Notes under the pieces: model-generated
Database searches by the model: none
Told to the model about the DNA's origin: nothing
Seen by the model: only the letters and a program-made list of their open reading frames with translations
Part shown: positions 44,600-57,179 of the stretch, one piece after another
Numbering within the stretch: position 1 is the first letter of the stretch
Layout of the letters: each line of letters starts with the position of its first letter
Source: Favolaschia claudopus
Lineage: Eukaryota; Basidiomycota; Agaricomycetes; Agaricales; Mycenaceae
Assembly: GCA_037176885.1 (NCBI GenBank)
Contig: JAWWNJ010000044.1
Coordinates: 124,001-188,000, forward strand
DNA: 64,000 nucleotides
Direction of reading: 5' to 3'
Made by a program: the position numbers and the translations under genes

Positions 44600-47500
44600 C
44601 GAGAAAAACAGAAACTCGATGACATACCGTTTAAAATCGATCCATGTTTTTCATCCGTATCTACCAACCATAGTACAATCAGGACAGCACGAGCGTAGGG
44701 AGCTTGACAACGCACCTTTTAAAGTCGATCCGAGGTCATCTCCGTCCACCAGCGAGCGGCCGCAACCCAAAGCGCAGGTCGCTGCAACCGATGGACGATG
44801 TTGACGCCGATGTGACTGAGTTCCTGTTGGAGAGCGCAGGTTGTGGCCGTAGGACGGCTCACATTGCGCAGGTTAGTGTCAGAGTCGAGTAGAAAAACCT
44901 TCCTGAGTATCTGCCCAGCATACTAGATTCAGAAAAGGAAGAAGGGAAAGAGGTTGACAACGCACCGTCCTACTTCAATGCAGAGTCGTCATGAGCAGCT
45001 GCTGACAGCTGCAACTGATATTCCATGGGCGCTACCTGAAGTGGATTCAATGAGACGCACGAAGACGAGAAACCCGATGACATACCGTTTAAGTCGATCC
45101 AAAGTCATCTCCGTCCACCAGCGAGCGGCCGCAACCCAAAGCGCAGGTCGCTGCAACCGATGGACGATGTTGACGCCGATGTGACTGAGTTCCTGTTGGA
45201 GAGCGCAGGTTGTGGCCGTAGGACGGCTCACATTGCGCAGGTTAGTGTCAGAGTCGAGTAGAAAAACCTTCCTGAGTATCTGCCCAGCATACTAGATTCA
45301 GAAAAGGAAGAAGGGAAAGAGGTTGACAACGCACCGTCCTACTTCAATGCAGAGTCGGCATGAGCAGCTGCTGACAGCTGCAACTGATATTCCATGGGCG
45401 CTACCTGAAGTGGATTCAATGAGACGCACGAAGACGAGAAACCCGATGACATACCGTTTAAGTCGATCCAAAGTCATCTCCGTCCACCAGCGAGCGGCCG
45501 CAACCCAAAGCGCAGGTCGCTGCAACCGATGAACGATGTTGACGCCGATGTGACTGAGTTCCTGTTGGAGAGTGCAGGTTGTGGCCGTAGGACGGCTCAC
45601 ATTGCGCAGGTCAAGTCGACCTGTTGATCGAATTTTCATCCGTATCTACAAATCATAGTACAATCAGGACAGCACGAGCGTGGAGAGCTTGACAACGCAC
45701 CTTTTAAAGTCGATCCGAGGTCATCTCCGTCCACCAGCGAGCGGCCGCAACCCAAAGCGCAGGTCGCTGCAACCGATGGACGATGTTGACGCCGATGTGA
45801 CTGAGTTCCTGTTGGAGAGCGCAGGTTGTGGCCGTAGGACGGCTCACATTGCGCAGGTTAGTGTCAGAGTCGAGTAGAAAAACCTTCCTGAGTATCTGCC
45901 CAGCATACTAGATTCAGAAAAGGAAGAAGGGAAAGAGGTTGACAACGCACCGTCCTACTTCAATGCAGGGTCGGCATGAGCAGCTGCTGACAGCTGCAAC
46001 TGATATTCCATGGGCGCTACCTGAAGTGGATTCAATGAGACGCACCAAGACGAGAATCCCGATGACATACCGTTTAAAGTCGATCCAAAGTCATCTCCGT
46101 CCACCAGCGAGCGGCCGCAACCCAAAGCGCAGGTCGCTGCAACCGATGGACGATGTTGACGCCGATGTGACTGAGTTCCTGTTGGAGAGCGCAGGTTGTG
46201 GCCGTAGGACGGCTCACATTGCGCAGGTTAGTGTCAGAGTCGAGTAGAAAAACCTTCCTGAGTATCTGCCCAGCATACTAGATTCAGAAAAGGAAGAAGG
46301 GAAAGAGGTTGACAACGCACCGTCCTACTTCAATGCAGAGTCGTCATGAGCAGCTGCTGGCATCTGCGACTGATATTCCATGGGCGCTACCTGAAGTGGA
46401 TTCAATGAGACGCACGAAGACGAGAATCTCGATGACATACCGTTTAAAGTCGATCCGAGGTCGTCTCCGTCCACCAGCGAGCGGCCGCAACCCAAAGCGC
46501 AGGTCGCTGCAATCGATGAACGATGATGACGCCGATGAGACTGCGTATCTGGAAATCATAGTACATTCAGAACAGCACGAGGGTAGAGAGCTTGCCAACG
46601 CACCGTTTGAAGTCGATCCAAAGTCATCTGCGTCCACCAGCGAGCGGCCGCAACCCAAAGCGCAGGTCGCTGCAATCGATGAACGATGATGACGCCGATG
46701 AGACTGCGTATCTGGAAATCATAGTACATTCAGAACAGCACGAGGGTAGAGAGCTTGCCAACGCACCGTTTGAAGTCGATCCAAAGTCATCTGCGTCCAC
46801 CAGCGAGCGGCCGCAACCCAAGGCGCAGGTCGCTGCAACCGGGGAGCGGTGTTGACGCCGATGTGACTGGGTTCCTGTTGGAGAGCGCAGGTTGTGGCCG
46901 TAGGACGGCTCACATTGCGCAGGTTAGTGTCAGAGTCGAGTAGAAAAACCTTCCTGAGTATCTGCCCAGCATACTAGATTCAGAAAAGGAAGAAGGGAAA
47001 GAGGTTGACAACGCACCGTCCTACTTCAATGCAGGGTCGGCATGAGCAGCTGCTGACAGCTGCAACTGATATTCCATGGGCGCTACCTGAAGTGGATTCA
47101 ATGAGACGCACCAAGACGAGAATCCCGATGACATACCGTTTAAAGTCGATCCAAAGTCATCTCCGTCCACCAGCGAGCGGCCGCAACCCAAAGCGCAGGT
47201 CGCTGCAACCGATGGACGATGTTGACGCCGATGTGACTGAGTTCCTGTTGGAGAGCGCAGGTTGTGGCCGTAGGACGGCTCACATTGCGCAGGTTAGTGT
47301 CAGAGTCGAGTAGAAAAACCTTCCTGAGTATCTGCCCAGCATACTAGATTCAGAAAAGGAAGAAGGGAAAGAGGTTGACAACGCACCGTCCTACTTCAAT
47401 GCAGAGTCGTCATGAGCAGCTGCTGGCATCTGCGACTGATATTCCATGGGCGCTACCTGAAGTGGATTCAATGAGACGCACGAAGACGAGAATCTCGATG

Positions 47501-50500
47501 ACATACCGTTTAAAGTCGATCCGAGGTCGTCTCCGTCCACCAGCGAGCGGCCGCAACCCAAAGCGCAGGTCGCTGCAATCGATGAACGATGATGACGCCG
47601 ATGAGACTGCGTATCTGGAAATCATAGTACATTCAGAACAGCACGAGGGTAGAGAGCTTGCCAACGCACCGTTTGAAGTCGATCCAAAGTCATCTGCGTC
47701 CACCAGCGAGCGGCCGCAACCCAAAGCGCAGGTCGCTGCAATCGATGAACGATGATGACGCCGATGAGACTGCGTATCTGGAAATCATAGTACATTCAGA
47801 ACAGCACGAGGGTAGAGAGCTTGCCAACGCACCGTTTGAAGTCGATCCAAAGTCATCTGCGTCCACCAGCGAGCGGCCGCAACCCAAGGCGCAGGTCGCT
47901 GCAACCGGGGAGCGGTGTTGACGCCGATGTGACTGGGTTCCTGTTGGAGAGCGCAGGTTGTGGCCGTAGGACGGCTCACATTCCGCAGGTTAGTGTCAGA
48001 GTCGAGTAGAAAAACCTTCCTGAGTATCTGCCCAGCATACTAGATTCAGAAAAGGAAGAAGGGAAAGAGATTGACAACGCACCGTCCTACTTCAATGCAG
48101 AGTCGTCATGAGCAGCTGCTGACAGCTGCAACTGATATTCCATGGGCGCTACCTGAAGTGGATTCAATGAGACGCACCAAGACGAGAATCCCGATGACAT
48201 ACCGTTTAAAGTCGATCCGAGGTCGTCTCCGTCCACCAGCGAGCGGCCGCAACCCAAAGCGCAGGTCGCTGCAACCGATGGACGATGTTGACGCCGATGT
48301 GACTGAGTTGAGGGTGGCTTGCTGTTGGAGAGCGCGGCGCCGTTTGTGGCCGTACAACGGCTCACATTGCGCAGGTCAAGTCGACCTGTTGATCAAACTT
48401 TCATCCGTATCTACAAATCATCAGTACATTCAGGACAGCACGAGCGTAGAGAGCTTGACAACGCACCGGTTAAAGTCGATTCAAAGTCATCTCCGTCCAC
48501 CAGCGAGCGGCCGCAACCCAAAGCGCAGGTCGCTGCAACCGATGGACGATGTTGACGCCGATGTGACTGAGTTGAGGGTGGCTTGCTGTTGGAGAGCGCA
48601 GCGCCGGTTGTGGCCGTGGGACGGCTCACATTGCGCAGGTCAAGTCGACCTGTTGATCGAATTTTCATCCGTATCTACAAATCATAGTACAATCAGGACA
48701 GCACGAGCGTAGAGAGCTTGACAACGCACCGGTTAAAGTCGATTCAAAGTCATCTCCGTCCACCAGCGAGCGGCCGCAACCCAAAGCGCAGGTCGCTGCA
48801 ACCGATGAACGATGTTGACGCCGATGTGACTGAGTTCCTGTTGGAGAGCGCAGGTTGTGGCCGTAGGACGGCTCACATTCCGCAGGTTAGTGTCAGAGTC
48901 GAGTAGAAAAACCTTCCTGAGTATCTGCCCAGCATACTAGATTCAGAAAAGGAAGAAGGGAAAGAGATTGACAACGCACCGTCCTACTTCAATGCAGAGT
49001 CGTCATGAGCAGCTGCTGGCATCTGCGACTGATATTCCATGGGCGCTACCTGAAGTGGATTCAATGAGACGCACGAAGACGAGAATCTCGATGACATACC
49101 GTTTAAAGTCGATCCGAGGTCGTCTCCGTCCACCAGCGAGCGGCCGCAACCCAAAGCGCAGGTCGCTGCAATCGATGAACGATGATGACGCCGATGAGAC
49201 TGCGTATCTGGAAATCATAGTACATTCAGAACAGCACGAGGGTAGAGAGCTTGCCAACGCACCGTTTGAAGTCGATCCAAAGTCATCTGCGTCCACCAGC
49301 GAGCGGCCGCAACCCAAGGCGCAGGTCGCTGCAACCGGGGAGCGGTGTTGACGCCGATGTGACTGGGTTCCTGTTGGAGAGCGCAGGTTGTGGCCGTAGG
49401 ACGGCTCACATTCCGCAGGTTAGTGTCAGAGTCGAGTAGAAAAACCTTCCTGAGTATCTGCCCAGCATACTAGATTCAGAAAAGGAAGAAGGGAAAGAGA
49501 TTGACAACGCACCGTCCTACTTCAATGCAGAGTCGTCATGAGCAGCTGCTGACAGCTGCAACTGATATTCCATGGGCGCTACCTGAAGTGGACTCAATGA
49601 GACGCACCAAGACGAGAATCCCGATGACATACCGTTTAAAGTCGATCCGAGGTCGTCTCCGTCCACCAGCGAGCGGCCGCAACCCAAAGCGCAGGTCGCT
49701 GCAACCGATGGACGATGTTGACGCCGATGTGACTGAGTTGAGGGTGGCTTGCTGTTGGAGAGCGCGGCGCCGTTTGTGGCCGTAGAACGGCTCACATTGC
49801 GCAGGTCAAGTCGACCTGTTGATCAAACTTTCATCCGTATCTACAAATCATCAGTACATTCAGGACAGCACGAGCGTAGAGAGCTTGACAACGCACCGGT
49901 TAAAGTCGATCCAAAGTCATCTCCGTCCACCAGCGAGCGGCCGCAACCCAAAGCGCAGGTCGCTGCAACCGATGGACGATGTTGACGCCGATGTGACTGG
50001 GTTCCTGTTGGAGAGCGCAGGTTGTGGCCGTAGGACGGCTCACATTGCGCAGGTTAGTGTCAGAGTCGAGTAGAAAAACCTTCCTGAGTATCTGCCCAGC
50101 ATACTAGATTCAGAAAAGGAAGAAGGGAAAGAGGTTGACAACGCACCGTCCTACTTCAATGCAGAGTCGTCATGAGCAGCTGCTGACAGCTGCAACTGAT
50201 ATTCCATGGGCGCTACCTGAAGTGGATTCAATGAGACGCACGAAGACGAGGAACCCGATGACATACCGTTTAAACTCGATCCAAAGTCATCTCCGTCCAC
50301 CAGCGAGCGGCCGCAACCCAAAGCGCAGGTCGCTGCAACCGATGGACGATGTTGACGCCGATGTGACTTAGTTGAGGGTGGCTTGCTGTTGGAGAGCGCG
50401 GCGCCGTTTGTGGCCGTAGAACGGCTCACATTGCGCAGGTCAAGTCGACCTGTTGATCAAACTTTCATCCGTATCTACAAATCATAGTACAATCAGGACA

Positions 50501-53225
50501 GCACGAGCGTGGAGAGCTTGACAACGCACCTTTTAAAGTCGATCCGAGGTCATCTCCGTCCACCAGCGAGCGGCCGCAACCCAAAGCGCAGGTCGCTGCA
50601 ACCGATGGACGATGTTGACGCCGATGTGACTGAGTTCCTGTTGGAGAGCGCAGGTTGTGGCCGTAGGACGGCTCACATTGCGCAGGTTAGTGTCAGAGTC
50701 GAGTAGAAAAACCTTCCTGAGTATCTGCCCAGCATACTAGATTCAGAAAAGGAAGAAGGGAAAGAGGTTGACAACGCACCGTCCTACTTCAATGCAGAGT
50801 CGTCATGAGCAGCTGCTGACAGCTGCAACTGATATTCCATGGGCGCTACCTGAAGTGGATTCAATGAGACGCACGAAGACGAGGAACCCGATGACATACC
50901 GTTTAAACTCGATCCAAAGTCATCTCCGTCCACCAGCGAGCGGCCGCAACCCAAAGCGCAGGTCGCTGCAACCGATGGACGATGTTGACGCCGATGTGAC
51001 TTAGTTGAGGGTGGCTTGCTGTTGGAGAGCGCGGCGCCGTTTGTGGCCGTAGAACGGCTCACATTGCGCAGGTCAAGTCGACCTGTTGATCAAACTTTCA
51101 TCCGTATCTACAAATCATAGTACAATCAGGACAGCACGAGCGTGGAGAGCTTGACAACGCACCTTTTAAAGTCGATCCGAGGTCATCTCCGTCCACCAGC
51201 GAGCGGCCGCAACCCAAAGCGCAGGTCGCTGCAACCGATGGACGATGTTGACGCCGATGTGACTGAGTTCCTGTTGGAGAGCGCAGGTTGTGGCCGTAGG
51301 ACGGCTCACATTGCGCAGGTTAGTGTCAGAGTCGAGTAGAAAAACCTTCCTGAGTATCTGCCCAGCATACTAGATTCAGAAAAGGAAGAAGGGAAAGAGA
51401 TTGACAACGCACCGTCCTACTTCAATGCAGAGTCGTCATGAGCAGCTGCTGACAGCTGCAACTGATATTCCATGGGCGCTACCTGAAGTGGATTCAATGA
51501 GACGCACCAAGACGAGAATCCCGATGACATACCGTTTAAACTCGATCCAAAGTCATCTCCGTCCACCAGCGAGCGGCCGCAACCCAAAGCGCAGGTCGCT
51601 GCAACCGATGGACGATGTTGACGCCGATGTGACTTAGTTGAGGGTGGCTTGCTGTTGGAGAGCGCGGCGCCGTTTGTGGCCGTAGAACGGCTCACATTGC
51701 GCAGGTCAAGTCGACCTGTTGATCAAACTTTCATCCGTATCTACAAATCATAGTACAATCAGGACAGCACGAGCGTGGAGAGCTTGACAACGCACCTTTT
51801 AAAGTCGATCCGAGGTCATCTCCGTCCACCAGCGAGCGGCCGCAACCCAAAGCGCAGGTCGCTGCAACCGATGGACGATGTTGACGCCGATGTGACTGGG
51901 TTCCTGTTGGAGAGCGCAGGTTGTGGCCGTAGGACGGCTCACATTGCGCAGGTTAGTGTCAGAGTCGAGTAGAAAAACCTTCCTGAGTATCTGCCCAGCA
52001 TACTAGATTCAGAAAAGGAAGAAGGGAAAGAGGTTGACAACGCACCGTCCTACTTCAATGCAGAGTCGTCATGAGCAGCTGCTGACAGCTGCAACTGATA
52101 TTCCATGGGCGCTACCTGAAGTGGATTCAATGAGACGCACGAAGACGAGGAACCCGATGACATACCGTTTAAACTCGATCCAAAGTCATCTCCGTCCACC
52201 AGCGAGCGGCCGCAACCCAAAGCGCAGGTCGCTGCAACCGATGGACGATGTTGACGCCGATGTGACTGGGTTCCTGTTGGAGAGCGCAGGTTGTGGCCGT
52301 AGGACGGCTCACATTGCGCAGGTTAGTGTCAGAGTCGAGTAGAAAAACCTTCCTGAGTATCTGCCCAGCATACTAGATTCAGAAAAGGAAGAAGGGAAAG
52401 AGGTTGACAACGCACCGTCCTACTTCAATGCAGAGTCGGCATGAGCAGCTGCTGACAGCTGCAACTGATATTCCATGGGCGCTACCTGAAGTGGATTCAA
52501 TGAGACGCACCAAGACGAGAATCCCGATGACATACCGTTTAAAGTCGATCCAAAGTCATCTCCGTCCACCAGCGAGCGGCCGCAACCCAAAGCGCAGGTC
52601 GCTGCAACCGATGGACGATGTTGACGCCGATGTGACTGGGTTCCTGTTGGAGAGCGCAGGTTGTGGCCGTAGGACGGCTCACATTGCGCAGGTTAGTGTC
52701 AGAGTCGAGTAGAAAAACCTTCCTGAGTATCTGCCCAGCATACTAGATTCAGAAAAGGAAGAAGGGAAAGAGGTTGACAACGCACCGTCCTACTTCAATG
52801 CAGAGTCGTCATGAGCAGCTGCTGGCATCTGCGACTGATATTCCATGGGCGCTACCTGAAGTGGATTCAATGAGACGCACGAAGACGAGAATCTCGATGA
52901 CATACCGTTTAAAGTCGATCCGAGGTCGTCTCCGTCCACCAGCGAGCGGCCGCAACCCAAAGCGCAGGTCGCTGCAACCGATGAACGATGATGACGCCGA
53001 TGAGACTGCGTATCTGGAAATCATAGTACATTCAGAACAGCACGAGGGTAGAGAGCTTGCCAACGCACCGTTTGAAGTCGATCCAAAGTCATCTGCGTCC
53101 ACCAGCGAGCGGCCGCAACCCAAGGCGCAGGTCGCTGCAACCGGGGAGCGGTGTTGACGCCGATGTGACTGAGTTGAGGGTGGCTTGCTGTTGGAGAGCG
53201 CAGCGACGGTTGTGGCCGCAAGACC
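44600..53225. repeat. Compound satellite array with higher-order repeats
   Basis: Three related units alternate: A (~163 bp), B (~263 bp) and C (370 bp). All contain one core (CCACCAGCGAGCGGCCGCAA and its right neighbourhood), which includes the 8-bp palindrome GCGGCCGC. I count 29 cores between 44755 and 53113. Identity between copies is very high. Higher-order periods are visible: 1,066 bp = C+C+A+A (45939-47004 and 47005-48070), about 1,430 bp = 2C+2B+A (48071-49500 repeated in part from 49501) and 633 bp = C+B (50135, 50768, 51401). Frames of 60-213 codons inside are repetitive and end at unit borders. The array has sharp edges on both sides. Confidence 0.95.
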
Positions 53226-54006
53226 ACACGGTGGGTGTCGAAATCCAGGCGGCATCCTGTGCTTGTCTCTGTTTGCCATCTTCCCACGCAGCCACCGCTT
53301 CTGCTCCGAATCCATTCAAGTTTATTAATATTCAACGTTCATGCTGCTCCTGAACCTGGGCTTGTCTCGCCACATTATTGCCTCCATAACCTGTCCCTTC
53401 TTCTCCGTTCCCCTTCTCACTGTTATATTCTTCCAGGTATGTTCGCTCAGAGTGTAGGGTAGCGCTCCAGCCTCAGTTTCATCCTGAGTTCCGGGGTACT
53501 ATGTAGAGCCAAAGTCCAGATGTCAATCCCGATACTGCTGATGCTCAAACAGACTCAGTATTGCTGTGGGGAGCTTTACTGGCGATCTACCTGTGCCTCA
53601 AGACTGTCACGAGGATGAACACTATTCAGCAGGCTTTTACGTTAAAAGGATTTACTCTACGCCAAGGATTCACTATTCGCCAACCTCAACAACCGGATTT
53701 GTCCAGGGGAGGTCCGATTCCATCTAATCCTGTAGGACCCCGGTCGACGGGGATCCCGGTCCAGAGCTCATCCACTCCTCGCCATAGTCTTCCTCTTCCT
53801 CTTTGTGTGCAGAGGCCATTGGGGATGCTTTGTGCCTCCGGGCATTATGACCCAGCTCGTGGCATACACCGCAACGGTTCTTCTGAGAGCTATTTCGACA
53901 ATGATCACCAATTCATCTCGATCAAGGGGTGAGACTTACCCGGTCTTGGTCATCTTCAAATTCTGGGTGTTCAAAGGTTTTGAGGATCGGACCCTAGACC
54001 ATCAGA
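53226..54006. other. No supportable gene
   Basis: Right flank of the satellite. A plus-strand frame at 53561-53932 is open but unrecognised. There are no joined exons. Confidence 0.4.
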
Positions 54007-54823
54007 TTAGCTTCTTTCGAACGCAGGTAACAGAATCCGAGGCACGAACGCAGTTTTGGCGAACGGAAGGGGTGGGGTTAGCTCCTGATGGATCGCTATC
54101 GCCATGGGTCTGCGCCGACGATGAAAAAAACTGAATTTCTGGTGCTAAAAGCATACCTCTTCGCCGGGGTGATGGACTTGCTGTCTGACGGGTTGTCAAC
54201 CGGGGAAATCCTGGCCTGACCATTGCGAAGCGACTCAGCGGATGGCTTAATCACGGGGCTGTCTTCAATGGAAAGAAGGGAACCGGCCGAAGTTCTGGGC
54301 ACAGCGTCTCGAACATCTCCGCCGTCCAATTCGACAACCACGTAGTCATCTGTAACGCGCGGGTCGAAGTCGTGCTGACTGCGATGAAGCAGACTTGCTG
54401 TCACGAGCCCTTGGGCAAGATGGCGCCGAGAACTTGACAAAGGATTGTCGCTGCTCGGTAGAGTGGGTGGCTGGAGGGAGGTGGGGTGATCAGATTCCCC
54501 CTTGCCTGTATAAGATTGGAATTCATTTTGAACGCAGGCGAGGCGATGATATTTTACGTACCGACATGTTTGAGAATCACGGCTTGTTTAAAGGCCTCCA
54601 AAGTCAGTGGCTTCTTCTCGCTCTACCGTAAAGTAAGGGTAAAGAAGAAAAAGAATGAAAGATGCTCGACTCTCACCGTTACACTGGTGTCTCCAGGGCG
54701 TGATTCAGTGTCCACAAGACCCTGGCTCTGAAAGCGATTCCAGGCGTGCTGGTGAAAGTCTTTACGGCTCATGACATTGGGAGCACGTCGAAAGGAAGAG
54801 GTTTCGGTGAACATATCGTCCAT
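54007..54823 (-). CDS. Paralog of the F-box chimera's N-terminal module
   Basis: Exons 54677-54823, 54562-54622, 54157-54505 and 54007-54109 join in frame to give 219 residues. If the last intron is not removed, the frame stops at 54096 (205 residues). The first two exons (147 and 61 nt) and their intron match 12321-12580 closely: RAPNVMSRKDFHQHAWNRF and LTLEAFKQAVILKHV are conserved. Exon 3 starts similarly and then continues as an Asp/Ser/Pro-rich region (DDYVVVELDGGDVRDAV) that is absent from the other copy. I do not recognise the family. It has no F-box, so it probably represents the original form of the module (inference). The promoter-proximal DNA is duplicated too (to about 55085). Confidence 0.6.
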
Positions 54824-55085
54824 GGCAGATGGTGAGCTTAGAGAGATGGAGCGAGGAGCAAGAAGGATGGAAGGAATTCTTGGTGAAAGAAGTCAAAGAC
54901 AAAGAAAACTCTCAGCCGTAAAAGTGATGAGTCACTCAGCTTAGCTAATTATAGCGGCGGGTGGGCGCCAGGCGCCCGACGTTCGAAGCGAAAAAAAATC
55001 AAGCAAGCCAGACGTTTTCCGGCGCCATTGATATTGGGATTTCTTCCCACAACGCGTATTCCAACGTTCAGAGGCAAATGCAGGA
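54481..55085. repeat. Segmental duplication, copy 2 (partner 12241-12840)
   Basis: Same orientation as copy 1. Matching covers exons 1-2, intron 1, the 5' leader (AACTCTCAGCCGTAAAAGT) and weaker patches up to CGTTCAGAGGC at ~55060. An insertion-like GC-rich stretch (54950-55030) is unique to this copy. Confidence 0.85.
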
Positions 55086-57179
55086 CGCAAAATTCACCCC
55101 TTGCACAAGTCGCCAGTCATAGTTTCACCCCTCACCCAAAAAAAGGGCTCGAGTAACTTGTTAAGATAAGTTCTCTAAGGACCAGGTTGGGGAGGAGCAG
55201 GCATGTCCATCGCAAGGATCCTTGAGGGAGGTACATGACATCGATGATCTCGAAGGGTTCCCCAAGAGAGAGAAGAGATGAATAAGAGAGGCAGAAGGGA
55301 GGGTCGAGGTTCAATGAAAAGCACATTGAGAAAGATACATAGTAACATATGACATTGATACAGTCGAGTCGAGCGAGGCGTTTAACCAAAGTGACTAAGT
55401 CATGTGCTTGTGACTTGTCACTGATTTGCGGACTTCAAGAATTTTCACCAAGTCCACGTTTCCATCGATTCGCTCTACTGGACTCCAGGGTCTCTTCGCA
55501 CTCCGTCACTGCTCAACTCGACTCTCCACTACTCTCCACCGGAGCCTGATCTTCCCCATTGACCGCCACAATCAGTCTTTTCGATGACGCCTAACACCAG
55601 CGGCTCGCCTTGAGGCCAAAGATTATCGCGAGGAAGAACGACAAGGCGACAATGGCTCTGGCCCCGCCGGTAGCAACACTTGCCAGGAACTCAAATGGCC
55701 ACCACTCCTCACCGACTCTAGGCGCGTTATATGCTGGCGGGTCGCTCTTGCTAGGGATTCCTTTGGTTAGTCCTTCCGTTGTCTTACCCTTAACCGCCAG
55801 AGCATTGAATTGGGTGCAGGTGTCTCCTCGATGGCCTGACGAAGGCGCCGGTTGTCCTCGACTTCTTCCGCTGGCACTACCGACGACACCGAAGCAGATG
55901 ACATCGAATCCGAAGCCCTCACGCCCCTCTTCGCTGTCTCCGCCACGTCCCACAGCAACGAAAATGAAACACATCAACATCACTCTCTCTCCTGTTTACC
56001 CTAACCCAGGTACTCGACGCTTCCCGCCCGCAAACTCTCCTCGGCATCCCCTTTGCTGCTAGTCCAGTGTTCATTAGCTTCTCAATGCCTCATCCACCGA
56101 CGCCCACCATTCACCCTACCCCAGCCTCGCTCACTACGTCGCCCTCGACGCGGTTGATGCTCCCGAAGGTGTCCCGCTACCAAGTACCAACGCCGGCCCA
56201 CGCTGTCCTCCTTCCTTCCCGTCGACCTCACTCAACGCGACACCAAGTCCTCCTCACCTACATCCAACTCCGACGCTCGTCACATCGACTACTCACCGCC
56301 CTTGACAACCCCGCGCACGCCGGTACCGCTCCTGCCCGCCCACCCGCGGTCATCAAGTAAACTCCGTACTCAATATCACACCTCTCGCCCCCGACTCATA
56401 CTCCCGCCGTCACTCCGCCCGGTTCCTTCGCCTGATTCAAACAACGCGGCGACGTTCTCCTCGACTTGTTTTGATGCCACGGCGGGACTGAAAGTATGAG
56501 TATCAGGCAAATACACCTGGAACGAATAAATTGAAGTTTACTTACGTGGCCATTCCGACACAGCATCATCGGCGCCGTCTGGCTCCTCGCTAACTAGTTC
56601 TGACCCGACTGCTTCAAGATACGGCAAGTTTTTAATTCTCAATGAATTCAATCGAAACTTATCTACTCTATTGTTGGACCACGAGTAGTGTAAATCTTGC
56701 TCAAAACGATGGCTGGAATAACTTCAAACGAAAATCCCGTGCAAGATGGGCGTGTATGCAAACCACACATACCTTTATCTTGTGTATGAATGCTTTTTTA
56801 CTAGTTAAATTTGACCAGTCCTCGAAATCTACAGTAGTTTCGACTCTGATTCGAAGTGATACGACGCAATGCGGCCCCGGCTCACGGCTCACACGGCAAG
56901 GGGTGGCCAACCGCCAGGTCGAATGATATATGCCCGGCACTCTACGGAGAACTACACGGCCACCCGGTACCCTCTACAGAGGCTGAGAGAGCTCTACGAA
57001 GAAGCCGCGGATCTACAGACGGCTACGTAAGTTGGCCGCCGCTACCGGCATCTATTATGTTTTGAATCTCCGCTTGTCAATCACGGAGATGGCCACCGAA
57101 CGGCTGGGTTACCGAGACAGGCAAAAAGCCGGGATTGCTGATGGCCTTTAGAAACTCTGCTTCCGGTGCCCTCGAGCTC
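55086..57179. other. No firm gene; proline/serine-rich open stretch
   Basis: From 55610 to 56500 several frames stay open with a Pro/Ser/Thr-rich composition and intron-like borders (for example GTACTC...GCTAG at 56010-56062). I could not assemble a convincing protein. The rest is non-coding. Confidence 0.3.

Noticed and set aside
48071..48712. 213-codon open frame inside the satellite
   Set aside because: It is read-through of several units, repeats itself internally, and its counterparts in other blocks end at different places.
44600..53225. CRISPR-like array of regularly spaced cores
   Set aside because: The spacers are themselves repeated and 100-300 bp long, there are no cas genes, and the context is a eukaryotic genome.
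52809..53315. 168-codon minus-strand frame at the array's right end
   Set aside because: Antisense read of satellite units with no independent motif.
53561..53932. Possible retrotransposon gag with a zinc knuckle
   Set aside because: The Cys/His spacing does not fit CCHC and no LTR or polymerase is nearby.
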